From the NCBI GenBank assembly GCA_040767925.1, contig JAXGNN010000003.1, positions 248,001 through 312,000 on the forward strand: DNA of 64,000 bases, given 5' to 3'. Under the pieces are notes generated by a model. The model ran no database searches. It was not told the DNA's origin and saw only the letters and a list, made by a program, of their open reading frames with translations. Source of the DNA: Phil1 sp040767925 (GTDB lineage: Bacteria > Bacillota > Clostridia > Christensenellales > CAG-138). This document shows, piece after piece, positions 1-7,837 of the stretch (the stretch's first letter is position 1; the number at the start of each line of letters is the position of its first letter). Made by a program: the position numbers and the translations under genes.

Positions 1-1075
1 TTTTTTCGTCCTCGACGCCGGCGCTTCGTTTTTCCTCGATGAGCCGCGCTTTCTCCGCGATCTCGAGGTTGAGCGCGCCGAGCGCGCGCTCGTATTCGGA
101 GATGGCGGCCTCCGCGCGCTCCCGCTCGCGGATGAGGCCCGCGAGTTTCTCGCGGAACACCTTCGACTCGCCCGCGCGCGTCTCCACCCCCGCAGTCATC
201 GAGAGGAGCTTGCCCTGCACCTCGCCCATCGCGGCGTTAAGCGCGCGCTCCCGCTCCTCCTCGGATACGCAGCAGCGCGCGAGCTCCGCGTCGAGCGCGC
301 AAAGCCGCGCTATGTCGCTTTGATAGGCCTCCATGTTCTCGCCGAGGGTTTTAAGCTTTTCATTAAGCCTGTCGTATTGATAGAGGAATACGTTGATTTC
401 GATTTCGCGCAGTTCGTCGCGGTGCTTCAGATATTCCCGCGCCGCCTCGCTCTGCTCCTGGAGCGGCCCGACCTGCCGCTCGAGCTCGCCCAGTATGTCC
501 TTGAGCCGCTCGAGGTTGTTCCTTGTGTTCTCGAGCTTGCGCTCGGCTTCCTCCTTGCGCACGCGGTACTTCATCACGCCCGCCGCCTCCTCGAAGGCGT
601 TGCGCCTGTCGGTCGACTTGGAGGAGAGGATCTCCTCCACCTTGCCCTGGCCGATGATCGAATAGCCCTCGCGGCCCACGCCCGTGTCGCGAAATAGCTC
701 GGCGATGTCCTTGCGCCTGCAGGTCTGGCGGTTGATGAAAAACTCGCTCTCGCCGGAACGGTACATGCGGCGCGTGATGCAGACCTCTATGAAATCGGTG
801 ATGAGCTCGCCGTCCGTATTGTCGAAAGTAAGCGACACCTCGCAGAAGGAGAGCGCCTTCTTCTCCGCCGTGCCGTTGAAGATGATGTCCTCCATCTTCG
901 CGCCGCGCAGCGCCCTGGCGCTCTGCTCGCCCAACACCCAGCGCACGGCGTCGGCGATGTTGCTCTTGCCGCTGCCGTTTGGCCCGATGATGGCGGTGAT
1001 GCCGTCCTGGAACTGCAGTTCGGTCTTACGGGCGAAGGATTTGAACCCGTACATTTCAAGCTTGGTCAGTCTCAA
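1..1075 (-). CDS. smc: Chromosome segregation ATPase SMC, N-terminal part (cut by window edge)
   Basis: SMC is the core ATPase of the bacterial condensin; it compacts and segregates the chromosome with ScpA/ScpB. Reading the minus strand gives about 358 residues from the N terminus: a start region TKLEMYGFKSFARKT, the Walker A loop IIGPNGSGKSN at about residues 31-41, the family segment ADAVRWVLGEQSAR, and then a charged coiled coil running off the window at base 1. The frame is open to the edge, so this is a partial gene, not a truncation. I chose the TTG at 1075 because it gives the usual SMC start and has a purine-rich GGAAGG upstream; an in-frame ATG at 1054 is the alternative. It lies 19 bp after rnc, the common rnc-smc order in Bacillota. 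Confidence 0.95.
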   Translation of the reverse strand, partial: MRLTKLEMYGFKSFARKTELQFQDGITAIIGPNGSGKSNIADAVRWVLGEQSARALRGAKMEDIIFNGTAEKKALSFCEVSLTFDNTDGELITDFIEVCITRRMYRSGESEFFINRQTCRRKDIAELFRDTGVGREGYSIIGQGKVEEILSSKSTDRRNAFEEAAGVMKYRVRKEEAERKLENTRNNLERLKDILGELERQVGPLQEQSEAAREYLKHRDELREIEINVFLYQYDRLNEKLKTLGENMEAYQSDIARLCALDAELARCCVSEEERERALNAAMGEVQGKLLSMTAGVETRAGESKVFREKLAGLIRERERAEAAISEYERALGALNLEIAEKARLIEEKRSAGVEDEK

Positions 1076-1094
1076 TTGAAGCTCTGCCTTCCGT

Positions 1095-1802
1095 TCAGTC
1101 TATGAGGCCGAATTCTCCGAGGGCCGCCTTGGCCGCCCTCTGGCCCGCCTCCTGCTTGGTATGCCCCTCGCCCGTGCCGGAGGGGATCCCCGCGATGGTG
1201 ACCTCCATCGTGAACACCTTGCTGTGGTCGGGCCCCGACGCGCCCGCGAGGCGGTAGGCGATGGCCCCCATGTGGCGCTTTTGTACATATTCCTGAAGCA
1301 TGGTCTTAAAATCCTTGAGCGCGCCGCCCGCGAGCGCCCTCTCGACGCTCGCGTCGATGAAGCTCATGATAAAGCCGCGCGCACTCTCCATGCCGCCGTC
1401 GATGTACAAAGCGCCGATGACCGCCTCGAGCGCGTCCGACAGAATCGAGGGCTTGTCCCGTCCGCCCGAATGGTCCTCCCCGCGCCCGAGAAGCAGCGCC
1501 TCGCCGAGCCCCAGCCCTTTTGCGACCTCATACAGCGCGCCCTCGCAGACCGTCTGCGCGCGAAGCCGCGTCATAGCGCCCTCGTCGAAGTCCAAAAAAC
1601 GCCGGTAGAGGTGTTCGCTCACGCACAGCTCGAGCACGGCGTCGCCCAGAAACTCGAGCCTCTCGTTGTGCAGCCGCGCCCGCCCGTCGCCCTTGACGTA
1701 GGACGTGTGGGTCAGGGCCGTGTCGAGCAGCGCGATGTCCCCGAAGGCGTGATCGAGCTTCTCCTCCAGCGCGGCGAGGCATTTTCTCCGTTCGAATTCC
1801 AC
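1095..1802 (-). CDS. rnc: Ribonuclease III
   Basis: RNase III cleaves double-stranded RNA and matures rRNA precursors. The 235-residue product has the RNase III signature ERLEFLGDAVLELCVSE, with the catalytic acidic residues there and in the later SDALEAVIGALYIDGG segment, followed by a C-terminal double-stranded RNA-binding domain (from about FKTMLQEYVQKR). I chose the GTG at 1802, which has GGAGG 4 nt upstream. An ATG at 1841 in the same frame would add 13 residues, but that extension is encoded inside an inverted-repeat element (1825-1939) and does not look like the family. It lies between acpP and smc on the same strand, so plsX-acpP-rnc-smc are probably cotranscribed. Confidence 0.95.
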   Translation of the reverse strand: MEFERRKCLAALEEKLDHAFGDIALLDTALTHTSYVKGDGRARLHNERLEFLGDAVLELCVSEHLYRRFLDFDEGAMTRLRAQTVCEGALYEVAKGLGLGEALLLGRGEDHSGGRDKPSILSDALEAVIGALYIDGGMESARGFIMSFIDASVERALAGGALKDFKTMLQEYVQKRHMGAIAYRLAGASGPDHSKVFTMEVTIAGIPSGTGEGHTKQEAGQRAAKAALGEFGLID

Positions 1803-1824
1803 TTTGCCTCCATATGCCAAAAGA

Positions 1825-1939
1825 GCTGTCCGAAAATGCATCAGGCGGAAGGCCTGCGGCAGCCCCTATCGCAAAAAATGATTGCGGATAAGCAATACGT
1901 AGGGGCGCGCGCCGCGCATCCGTGCATTTCAGGACAGCC
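1825..1939. repeat. Nested inverted-repeat element between acpP and rnc
   Basis: The outer arms are 1825-1840 and 1924-1939: the reverse complement of the first reads TGCATTTTCGGACAGC and the second reads TGCATTTCAGGACAGC, 14 of 16 identical. Inside, GCCCCTAT near 1862-1869 pairs with GTAGGGGC near 1889-1896, and TATCGCA with TGCGGATA. A nested palindrome of about 115 bp in an intergenic gap is typical of REP-like or MITE-like elements. I saw no second full copy in this window, so its dispersed nature is unproven. Confidence 0.6.
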
Positions 1940-1959
1940 CCGCCGGCGGAATTATCCCG

Positions 1960-2181
1960 TCATTTCGCGATGAATCTGATGATATCGCCCACCGTGCGTA
2001 TGCCCGGGAGGTCGTCGTCCGGGATTTCGACCCCGTATTCCTGCTCGAGGTCCATGATGAGCTCCACCACGTCGAGCGAATCGGCCTTGAGATCCTCGAT
2101 GAGCTTCGATTCCATCGTGATGCTCTCCTCGGGGATGTCGAGCTGCTTGGCTATGACAGCCCTGATCTTTTCAAACTCCAT
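1960..2181 (-). CDS. acpP: Acyl carrier protein
   Basis: ACP carries growing acyl chains on a phosphopantetheine arm during fatty-acid synthesis. The product is 73 residues, normal for the family, acidic throughout, with the attachment motif KADSLDVVELIMDLEQEYG in which the Ser of DSL is the modified residue. The ATG at 2181 is preceded by AAAGGCGGTG. It sits 53 bp after plsX, whose product uses acyl-ACP as substrate, and before rnc. This plsX-acpP-rnc-smc order is widespread in Bacillota. Confidence 0.97.
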   Translation of the reverse strand: MEFEKIRAVIAKQLDIPEESITMESKLIEDLKADSLDVVELIMDLEQEYGVEIPDDDLPGIRTVGDIIRFIAK

Positions 2182-2234
2182 GCAAACACCGCCTTTCAGA
2201 TTATCTATCAGTTTAGCTTCCGCGTGAATTTCTG

Positions 2235-3248
2235 TCAATCCTCCATATCGGGAAGCGCCGCGACCGCCTCTGCGATCGCCTCGTTGACGCCGCTTTTTGC
2301 GAACGCGCGCGCCTGCATGACGGCGGAGCGGAACGCCCGCGCGTTCGAGCTGCCGTGCGCCTTGATGACGCAGCCGTCTATGCCGAGGAGCGGCGCGCCG
2401 CCGACCTCGGTATAGTCCATCTTCCTCTTCAGGCGGCGAAAGGCCGGCTTCGCGAGCGCCGCGCCGATCGTCGAGCGCGCGTCCGCCGTCAACTCGTCCT
2501 TCAGCATGGCGAAAATAGCCTCGCTCATCCCCTCGGTGAGCTTCAACACCACGTTGCCCACGAACCCGTCGCACACGAGCGCGTCGATATCGCCCGAGAG
2601 GATCTCGCGCGCCTCGCAGTTGCCCGCGAAGTTGACGGGCGTCTCCGCAAGGAGCTTATGGGCGGCCTTGGTGAGCTCGTTGCCCTTCTCCGCCTCCTCG
2701 CCGTTGTTCAAAAGCGCGATGCGCGGGCTTTCGACGTTCATGGCGCGCTTCAAATACGCGTCCGCCATCACGCCGAACTGCTGCAGGTAGGAGGGCTTGC
2801 AGTCCGTGTTCGCCCCGCAGTCGATGAGCATGACCCAGCCGCCCTTCCTCGTGGGCAGCAGCGGCGCGAGCGCGGGGCGCTTGACGCCCTTGATGCGCCG
2901 GACGATCAGCGTCGCCCCCGTGAGGAGCGCGCCCGTGCTGCCGGCGGAGACGATAGAATCCGCCTCCCTGTCGGCGACGAGGCGCAGCGCGCGCACGAGG
3001 GAGGAGTCCTTCTTGCGCTTGACGGCGAGCGTGGGCGGCTCGTGGCAGTCGATCACCTCGCCCGCGTGAAGCACCGTAAGGCGTTTTTCGTCGTATGCGT
3101 GCTTTACAAGCTCCGCACGAACCGCCTCCTCCTTGCCGCAGAGGATGATTTCGATGTCGCTGAATTCCTCGAGCGCCCGCACGGCGCCCTCCACAACCGC
3201 CCCCGGCGCGTGGTCCCCGCCAAAAGCGTCCATCGCGATGCGTATCAT
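2235..3248 (-). CDS. plsX: Phosphate acyltransferase PlsX
   Basis: PlsX converts acyl-ACP to acyl-phosphate, the donor for PlsY in phospholipid synthesis; it is a peripheral membrane enzyme. The 337-residue protein begins IRIAMDAFGGDHAPGAVVEGA, the hallmark PlsX N terminus, and has the family's VSAGSTGALL and ALVCDGFVGNVVLK segments. Length is normal. The ATG at 3248 is preceded by an AAGGATGG site. A terminator at 3316-3348 separates it from rpmF, so the plsX-acpP-rnc-smc run probably has its own promoter in 3249-3315. Confidence 0.96.
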   Translation of the reverse strand: MIRIAMDAFGGDHAPGAVVEGAVRALEEFSDIEIILCGKEEAVRAELVKHAYDEKRLTVLHAGEVIDCHEPPTLAVKRKKDSSLVRALRLVADREADSIVSAGSTGALLTGATLIVRRIKGVKRPALAPLLPTRKGGWVMLIDCGANTDCKPSYLQQFGVMADAYLKRAMNVESPRIALLNNGEEAEKGNELTKAAHKLLAETPVNFAGNCEAREILSGDIDALVCDGFVGNVVLKLTEGMSEAIFAMLKDELTADARSTIGAALAKPAFRRLKRKMDYTEVGGAPLLGIDGCVIKAHGSSNARAFRSAVMQARAFAKSGVNEAIAEAVAALPDMED

Positions 3249-3315
3249 GACGATCCATCCTTATCGATATAGATTAGAGCAATTCAGTTTAGCACATCCC
3301 GCGGCCTGTTGGCAA

Positions 3316-3348
3316 ACGACAAAAGGGCTCCCCTTTTGAGGGAAGCCC
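3316..3348 (-). terminator. Rho-independent terminator after rpmF
   Basis: On the minus strand GGGCTTCCC and GGGGAGCCC flank a short AAAA-containing loop and are followed by TTTTGTCG. It lies 28 bp after the rpmF stop and upstream of plsX, so it ends the DUF177-rpmF transcript. Confidence 0.75.
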
Positions 3349-3376
3349 AGATGCACACCGTTGCGCGGAAGGATGA

Positions 3377-3574
3377 TCAGGCCTTTTTCTTCTCGTCTTC
3401 GGTCTTGACGACCTGCTTGCCGCCATAATAGCCGCAGTTCTTGCAAACCCTGTGGGCGAGCTTCGTCTCGTGGCACTGAGGGCACTCCGTCATGCCCGGA
3501 AGGGTCAGCTTCCAAACGCTGCTCCTGCGGGAATGCTTCCTAGCCTTGGATGTTCTTTTCTTGGGGACCGCCAT
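3377..3574 (-). CDS. rpmF: 50S ribosomal protein L32
   Basis: L32 is a small zinc-ribbon protein of the large ribosomal subunit. The 65-residue product starts MAVPKKRTSKARKHSRR, the family signature, and carries two Cys pairs (CPQC and CKNC) forming the zinc site, so this is the Cys-containing form. The ATG at 3574 follows AAGGAGG with 7 nt spacing; an upstream in-frame GTG overlaps the Shine-Dalgarno site and is less likely. It begins 2 nt after the DUF177 gene, the conserved yceD-rpmF pairing. Confidence 0.98.
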   Translation of the reverse strand: MAVPKKRTSKARKHSRRSSVWKLTLPGMTECPQCHETKLAHRVCKNCGYYGGKQVVKTEDEKKKA

Positions 3575-3576
3575 GA

Positions 3577-4110
3577 TCACACCTCCTTATCGTCTTCCAG
3601 CAGCGACCTGAGCCTGAGGAACGGGTGGACGGTTTCCTCCTCGTCCTGCTCCCTGACGCAGGCGCACTGCGCAGTATTCAATTCGCACCCGCAAACCGGG
3701 CACAGCCCGCGGCAATCCTCCCTGCACAGGCTGTAGTTGGGCATGTTGAGGAGAATCGCGTCGCGCACAAGGTCGTCGAGGTCCAGTTCCTCACCGGCGA
3801 AGGCGTAAACTTCGTTCCCGTCCCCCGCGTCCTTCTCCGGCGCTTCCTTTTCAAAGCGCTCGTCGAATTCCGCCTCGAAAGGCTCCGTGAACTCCCTGCC
3901 GCATCGCGCGCAATCGCTCCGAAACGCGGTCTTTATGTTCCCCCGCACGCTGAAGCCGCTCCCGTCGAAGGCATACTCGCACTGCACCGTCACGGGCGAG
4001 GCGAAGCGCACGCTCCTTCCGAGATATTCGAAGTCATTCCGCCACACGGTTTCCGCCGCGGCGGAGGACTGCCCCGGAAGCTTGAGCTCCCTTGAAACGT
4101 TCAGCTTCAT
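3577..4110 (-). CDS. DUF177/YceD family protein
   Basis: Members of this family (YceD in Escherichia coli, YlbN in Bacillus subtilis) are encoded directly before rpmF and have been linked to 23S rRNA or ribosome assembly. The 177-residue protein has two Cys pairs: CARCG in the centre and CREDCRGLCPVCGCEL near the C terminus, the pattern of the family's metal-binding region, and an acidic linker between them. The start at 4110 begins MKLNVSRELKLPG. A canonical sigma-A promoter lies 20-45 bp upstream. The rpmF gene starts 2 nt after its stop, so the two are cotranscribed. Confidence 0.9.
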   Translation of the reverse strand: MKLNVSRELKLPGQSSAAAETVWRNDFEYLGRSVRFASPVTVQCEYAFDGSGFSVRGNIKTAFRSDCARCGREFTEPFEAEFDERFEKEAPEKDAGDGNEVYAFAGEELDLDDLVRDAILLNMPNYSLCREDCRGLCPVCGCELNTAQCACVREQDEEETVHPFLRLRSLLEDDKEV

Positions 4111-4128
4111 CGAAAGTCGACCTCGTCT

Positions 4129-4157
4129 ATTTTATCCATTGACAAATTGTTTGTCAA
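4129..4157 (-). promoter_or_regulatory. Sigma-A promoter of DUF177-rpmF overlapping a perfect palindrome
   Basis: On the minus strand TTGACA (4157-4152), a 17-nt spacer, then TAAAAT (4134-4129) form a near-consensus promoter. A perfect 8-bp inverted repeat, TTGACAAA-TTG-TTTGTCAA at 4139-4157, covers the -35 box and much of the spacer. That position fits a repressor operator. The sequence is not one I can assign to a known regulator. Confidence 0.8.
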
Positions 4158-4180
4158 CTATATATTTGCCCGGTATTGCC

Positions 4181-5383
4181 TTATTTCCCGGCCAGCTCCG
4201 CCGTGTCCCGGGCGATGACCATCTCCTCGTCCGTGGGAATGACATAGACCTTCACGCGGCTGCCCTTGCGGCTCAGCTCGACCTCTTCCCCGCGCGGGCA
4301 GGTGAGGTTATACGCGAAATCCACGTCCACGCCGAGGTACTCGAGGCCGGTGAGCGACTTCTCGCGCACGACGCGGTCGTTCTCGCCGACGCCGGCCGTG
4401 AAAACGATGGCGTCCACGCCGCCCAGTGCCGCGGAGTACGCGCCGATATACTTCTTCACCCGGTAGCAGAAGATATCGACCGCGAGCTTCGCGCGCACGT
4501 TGCCTTCCTTCGCGGCGTCGTCCAGATCGCGAAAATCGCTCGAGAGCCCGGAAACGCCGAACATGCCGCTCTTCTTGTTGAGGTACTCGTCGATGCCCTT
4601 GCGATCAAGGCGCATCTGTTCCATCAGGTGCGTGACGATGGCGGGATCGATGTCCCCGCAGCGCGTGCCCATGGGCAGACCCTCGAGCGGCGTCAGGCCC
4701 ATCGAGGTGTCGACGCACTTGCCGCCCTTGACGGCGGCGATGCTCGAGCCGTTGCCGAGGTGGCAGGTGATGACCTTCGTCTGCTCGACGGGCATGCCGA
4801 GCTTTTCGATCGCGCGGCGCGAAACGTACAGATGCGAGGTGCCGTGGAAGCCGTACCGCCTGACCATGTGGTCGGTATACGCCTCATAGGGCAGCGCGTA
4901 GAGATACGCCTCGGGCGGCATGGTCTGATGGAACGCGGTGTCGAACACGGCAACCATGGGCACGTCGGGCATGATGGCCATGCACGCGCGGATGCCCATA
5001 AGGTTCGCGGGGTTGTGCAGGGGCGCCAGCACGGAGATCTTTTCGATTTCCCGAATAAGCTCCTCGCTGACGCGCACGGACCTCGAGAACCTCTCGCCGC
5101 CGTGCACCACGCGGTGGCCCACCGCGTCGATCTCCTTCATGCTCTTCACGACGCCGATGTTAGCATCGGTCAATGTGTCCAAAACCATGCGTATGGCGTC
5201 GGTATGGTCCTTCATGGCGCCGGCGAACTCGAGCTTGTCGCGCCCCTGGGCCTTGTAGGAGAGCTTGGAGCCGTCGATGCCGATGCGCTCGCAGATGCCC
5301 TTGGCGACGACCTCACCCTGTTCGACATTGATGAGCTGATACTTGAGCGAGGAGCTTCCGGCGTTGATGACGAGTATCTTCAT
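4181..5383 (-). CDS. ackA: Acetate kinase
   Basis: AckA converts acetyl phosphate and ADP to acetate and ATP, the energy-yielding last step of acetate fermentation. The 400-residue protein starts MKILVINAGSSSLKYQLI and contains the family segments VGHRVVHGGERF, FDTAFHQTMP, RYGFHGTSH and LGNGSSIAA, covering the phosphate-binding and catalytic regions. Length is normal. It starts 16 bp after pta on the same strand, forming a pta-ackA operon. In this window the operon sits head-to-head with tmcAL, whose product consumes acetate. Confidence 0.98.
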   Translation of the reverse strand: MKILVINAGSSSLKYQLINVEQGEVVAKGICERIGIDGSKLSYKAQGRDKLEFAGAMKDHTDAIRMVLDTLTDANIGVVKSMKEIDAVGHRVVHGGERFSRSVRVSEELIREIEKISVLAPLHNPANLMGIRACMAIMPDVPMVAVFDTAFHQTMPPEAYLYALPYEAYTDHMVRRYGFHGTSHLYVSRRAIEKLGMPVEQTKVITCHLGNGSSIAAVKGGKCVDTSMGLTPLEGLPMGTRCGDIDPAIVTHLMEQMRLDRKGIDEYLNKKSGMFGVSGLSSDFRDLDDAAKEGNVRAKLAVDIFCYRVKKYIGAYSAALGGVDAIVFTAGVGENDRVVREKSLTGLEYLGVDVDFAYNLTCPRGEEVELSRKGSRVKVYVIPTDEEMVIARDTAELAGK

Positions 5384-5399
5384 TTTTCGTTCCCCTTCC

Positions 5400-6398
5400 T
5401 TATGCCTGTTGCGCCTGGACGGCGGTGATCGCGACGACGTTTAGGATATCCTCCACGCTGCAGCCGCGCGAGAGGTCATTGATGGGGCGCGCGAAGCCCT
5501 GGCAGATCGGGCCGACCACTTCCGCGCCGGCGAGCCTCTGCACGAGCTTGTAGCCGATGTTGCCCGCCTGAAGGTCCGGGAAGATCAATACGTTCGCGCG
5601 GCCCGCGACGGGGCTTCCGGGGCTCTTGAGCCGGCCGACCGAGGGGACGAGCGCGGCGTCGGCCTGCAATTCGCCGTCCACGCTCAACTCGGGCGCGAAC
5701 ACTTTGACGAGCGCGGTCGCCGCGGCGACCTTATCGACGTAATCATGCTTGGCGCTGCCCTTCGTGGAGAAGGAGAGCATCGCCACGCGCGGGTCTATGC
5801 CGCAAAGGGCGCGCCCCGTGCGGGCGGAGGCGACGGCGATGGCCGCGAGCTGTTCCGCCGTGGGGTCGATGTTGACCGCGCAATCCCCGAAGATGAGCAC
5901 GCCGTCGTCGCCGTAGGTTTTGTCGGGAACTTCCATGATAAAGCAGCTTGAAACGGTGGAAATGCCTTTTGCCATCTTGATGATCTGAAGGCCCGGGCGC
6001 AGCGTGTTGCCCGTGGTGTTGATGGCGCCCGCCACCATGCCGTCGGCCTTGTTGTCCTTGATCATCATCGCGCCGAAAAAGAGAGGATCCTTAAGCTGCG
6101 CGAGCGCCTTCTCGGGCGTGACGCCCTTCTCCTTGCGAAGGTCGTAGAACCAGTCCGCATAGCGCTTATAGTCGGGCGAGGATTCGGGGTCGACGACGCC
6201 GATCCCCTCGAGACTGACCTTGAACTTCGCGGCGACCGAGGCGACCTCCTCCGGACTGCCGATCAGCGTCACGCGCGCGACGCCCTGTTCCGTGATCAAC
6301 TGCGCCGCCTGCACGGTGCGCTCCTCGGTGCCCTCGGGCAGAACGATGTGCTTCAGGTCGGCTTTCGCCCTGTTCCTGATTTGATCCAGGACTGACAT
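5400..6398 (-). CDS. pta: Phosphate acetyltransferase
   Basis: Pta interconverts acetyl-CoA and acetyl phosphate, feeding AckA. The 332-residue product is the short, single-domain form typical of Clostridia, lacking the N-terminal DRTGG/AAA region of the enterobacterial enzyme. Recognisable segments are HIVLPEGTEERTVQAA at the N terminus, FGDCAVNIDPTAEQLA and the C-terminal ANVLIFPDLQAGNIGYKL. AAAGGAG precedes the ATG at 6398. An extended -10 promoter and a 9-bp palindrome lie 30-60 bp upstream, and the ackA start is 16 bp downstream. Confidence 0.97.
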   Translation of the reverse strand: MSVLDQIRNRAKADLKHIVLPEGTEERTVQAAQLITEQGVARVTLIGSPEEVASVAAKFKVSLEGIGVVDPESSPDYKRYADWFYDLRKEKGVTPEKALAQLKDPLFFGAMMIKDNKADGMVAGAINTTGNTLRPGLQIIKMAKGISTVSSCFIMEVPDKTYGDDGVLIFGDCAVNIDPTAEQLAAIAVASARTGRALCGIDPRVAMLSFSTKGSAKHDYVDKVAAATALVKVFAPELSVDGELQADAALVPSVGRLKSPGSPVAGRANVLIFPDLQAGNIGYKLVQRLAGAEVVGPICQGFARPINDLSRGCSVEDILNVVAITAVQAQQA

Positions 6399-6426
6399 AT
6401 GTGCGTTTTCTCCTTTCCGGTGCGAG

Positions 6427-6460
6427 AACTCGGGACGTACTATCCCGAGTTGGTATTATA
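6427..6460 (-). promoter_or_regulatory. Extended -10 promoter and palindrome upstream of pta
   Basis: On the minus strand TGTTATAAT is an extended -10 element (TATAAT at 6460-6455); no good -35 is present. It is followed by a perfect inverted repeat AACTCGGGA (6451-6443) and TCCCGAGTT (6435-6427) with a 7-nt loop. The repeat starts at about the transcription start, so it may be an operator or a 5' UTR hairpin controlling acetate formation. Confidence 0.65.
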
Positions 6461-6541
6461 ACACAATAATCCCCCGAGGTGTACCGATCGGCGGGAATTT
6501 GTTGCGCTTTTTTACGTATTCCAACATCGCGCGCGCCGATA

Positions 6542-6550
6542 TGCTATAAT
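6542..6550 (+). promoter_or_regulatory. Extended -10 promoter of tmcAL
   Basis: TGCTATAAT at 6542-6550 matches an extended -10 element; the -35 region is weak. It lies 28 bp before the tmcAL start, which has GGGAGG upstream. It diverges from the pta promoter with roughly 80 bp between the two -10 boxes. Confidence 0.6.
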
Positions 6551-6578
6551 TTATAAAAACGCGGTCGGGAGGCGCCTG

Positions 6579-7796
6579 ATGACGGAGTGCGTGGGCATCA
6601 TCGCGGAGTATAATCCCTTTCACAACGGGCATCTGTATCAGATGGGACGCGCGCGGGAGCTCTCCCGCCTGGAGGGCGTCGCCGTCGCCATGAGCGGCAG
6701 CTTCACGCAGCGCGGGGAGCCTGCCTGCACGGATAAATTCACCCGCGCGAAATGGGCGCTTGCGAACGGGGCGGACATCGTGTTCGAGCTGCCCACCGTT
6801 TTCGCGCTCGCCAACGCCGAGCGTTTCGCCAAGGGCGGCGTCGCGCTCCTCGGCATGAGCGGCATCGTCGGCGCGCTCTCTTTCGGGGCGGAGGACGCGG
6901 ATCTTACGCTCTTAAGGGAGCTCGCCTCCTTTTCCTCCGACGAGAGCGAGGCGCTGCGCCGGAGGCTGGAATTCCACCTCTCCACGGGGAAATCCTTCCC
7001 CGCGGCGCGGGCCGCCGCCTGCGCGGACCTGCACGGCGACGAGGCGCTCGCGCGCGCCTTCCTCTCGCCCAACAACATACTCGCCGTCGAGTACATCAAG
7101 GCGGTTGACGCGGCTTACCCGGAGCTCGCGCTCCATCCCATCGCGCGGCGCGGCGCGGCGCACGACGCGGACAAGGCGCAGGACGGCTTCGCCAGCGCCT
7201 CCGCCCTGCGCGCGGCGCTCGACGCGTGTGATATGCGGCTTTTCAGCGCCTGCACGCCCAAAAACGTCCATCAGGACGCGCTGCGGCTCATTTCCGAACT
7301 GCGCGCGCCCTGCGGCGCGGCCGCCCTCTCCGACGCGTTCATCTATGCGCTAAGAAGGCTTTCCGCGGAACAGCTCGCCCGCCTCCCGGACGTGGCGGAG
7401 GGGCTCGAGAACGCGATCTACCGCGAGGCGCGAAGCCGCACGAACCATCAGGACGTGCTCGCCTCCATAAAATCCAAGCGATACACCGCGGCGCGCCTTC
7501 GGCGGATACTCGCCTGCGCCTTAATCGGCATCACGAAGGAAACGCACCTCGCCTGCCCCGCCCCGCCGTACCTGCGCGTGCTCGGGGTCAGGCGGGATTC
7601 GCTTCGCCTCCTCTCGCGCCTCGCGGAAACGTCGAAGCTGCCCGTCGTGACGTGCAAGGCGGATTACGACGCGCTTTCCCCGCACGCGAAGGCCGTGCTC
7701 GACATCGACCTCTTTGCGGGCGAGTTGCTCGCCATGGCCTCCCCCGCGCCGCAAGCCGCGGAATACGAATTTACCCGCCCGTTGATTATGATCTGA
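6579..7796 (+). CDS. tmcAL: tRNA(Met) cytidine acetate ligase TmcAL
   Basis: TmcAL (YlbM in Bacillus subtilis) acetylates the wobble cytidine of elongator tRNA-Met using free acetate and ATP through an acetyl-adenylate. The 405-residue product starts ECVGIIAEYNPFHNGHLYQ, with the nucleotidyltransferase HNGH motif, and continues with SGSFTQRGEPA and ANGADIVFELP, all family hallmarks. It has a GGGAGG site before the ATG at 6579. It lies head-to-head with pta-ackA, which make the acetate it uses, and before ylbJ, as in the ylb cluster of other Bacillota. Confidence 0.93.
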   Translation: MTECVGIIAEYNPFHNGHLYQMGRARELSRLEGVAVAMSGSFTQRGEPACTDKFTRAKWALANGADIVFELPTVFALANAERFAKGGVALLGMSGIVGALSFGAEDADLTLLRELASFSSDESEALRRRLEFHLSTGKSFPAARAAACADLHGDEALARAFLSPNNILAVEYIKAVDAAYPELALHPIARRGAAHDADKAQDGFASASALRAALDACDMRLFSACTPKNVHQDALRLISELRAPCGAAALSDAFIYALRRLSAEQLARLPDVAEGLENAIYREARSRTNHQDVLASIKSKRYTAARLRRILACALIGITKETHLACPAPPYLRVLGVRRDSLRLLSRLAETSKLPVVTCKADYDALSPHAKAVLDIDLFAGELLAMASPAPQAAEYEFTRPLIMI

Positions 7797-7803
7797 ACGA
7801 AGC

Positions 7804-7831
7804 GTATCAGGCGGTGCGTCCGGCATACATT
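7804..7831 (+). promoter_or_regulatory. Possible sigma-E-type promoter of ylbJ
   Basis: CATACATT at 7824-7831 matches the sigma-E -10 consensus CATACAnT; GTATCA at 7804-7809, 14 nt upstream, is a plausible -35. The same bases form a perfect palindrome CATACAT-TTG-ATGTATG (7824-7840) that contains the ylbJ ATG. Transcription would begin near 7838, essentially at the start codon. ylbJ is sigma-E dependent in Bacillus subtilis. Confidence 0.45.
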
Positions 7832-7837
7832 TGATGT

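Noticed and set aside
4139..4166. Plus-strand promoter TTGACA-16-TATATT
   Set aside because: It would point into the 3' end of ackA from the opposite strand and is probably a by-product of the palindrome at the rpmF operon promoter.
3887..5428. A 513-codon open frame antisense to ackA and DUF177
   Set aside because: It spans two real genes and the intergenic promoter, and its protein is compositionally biased with no domain.
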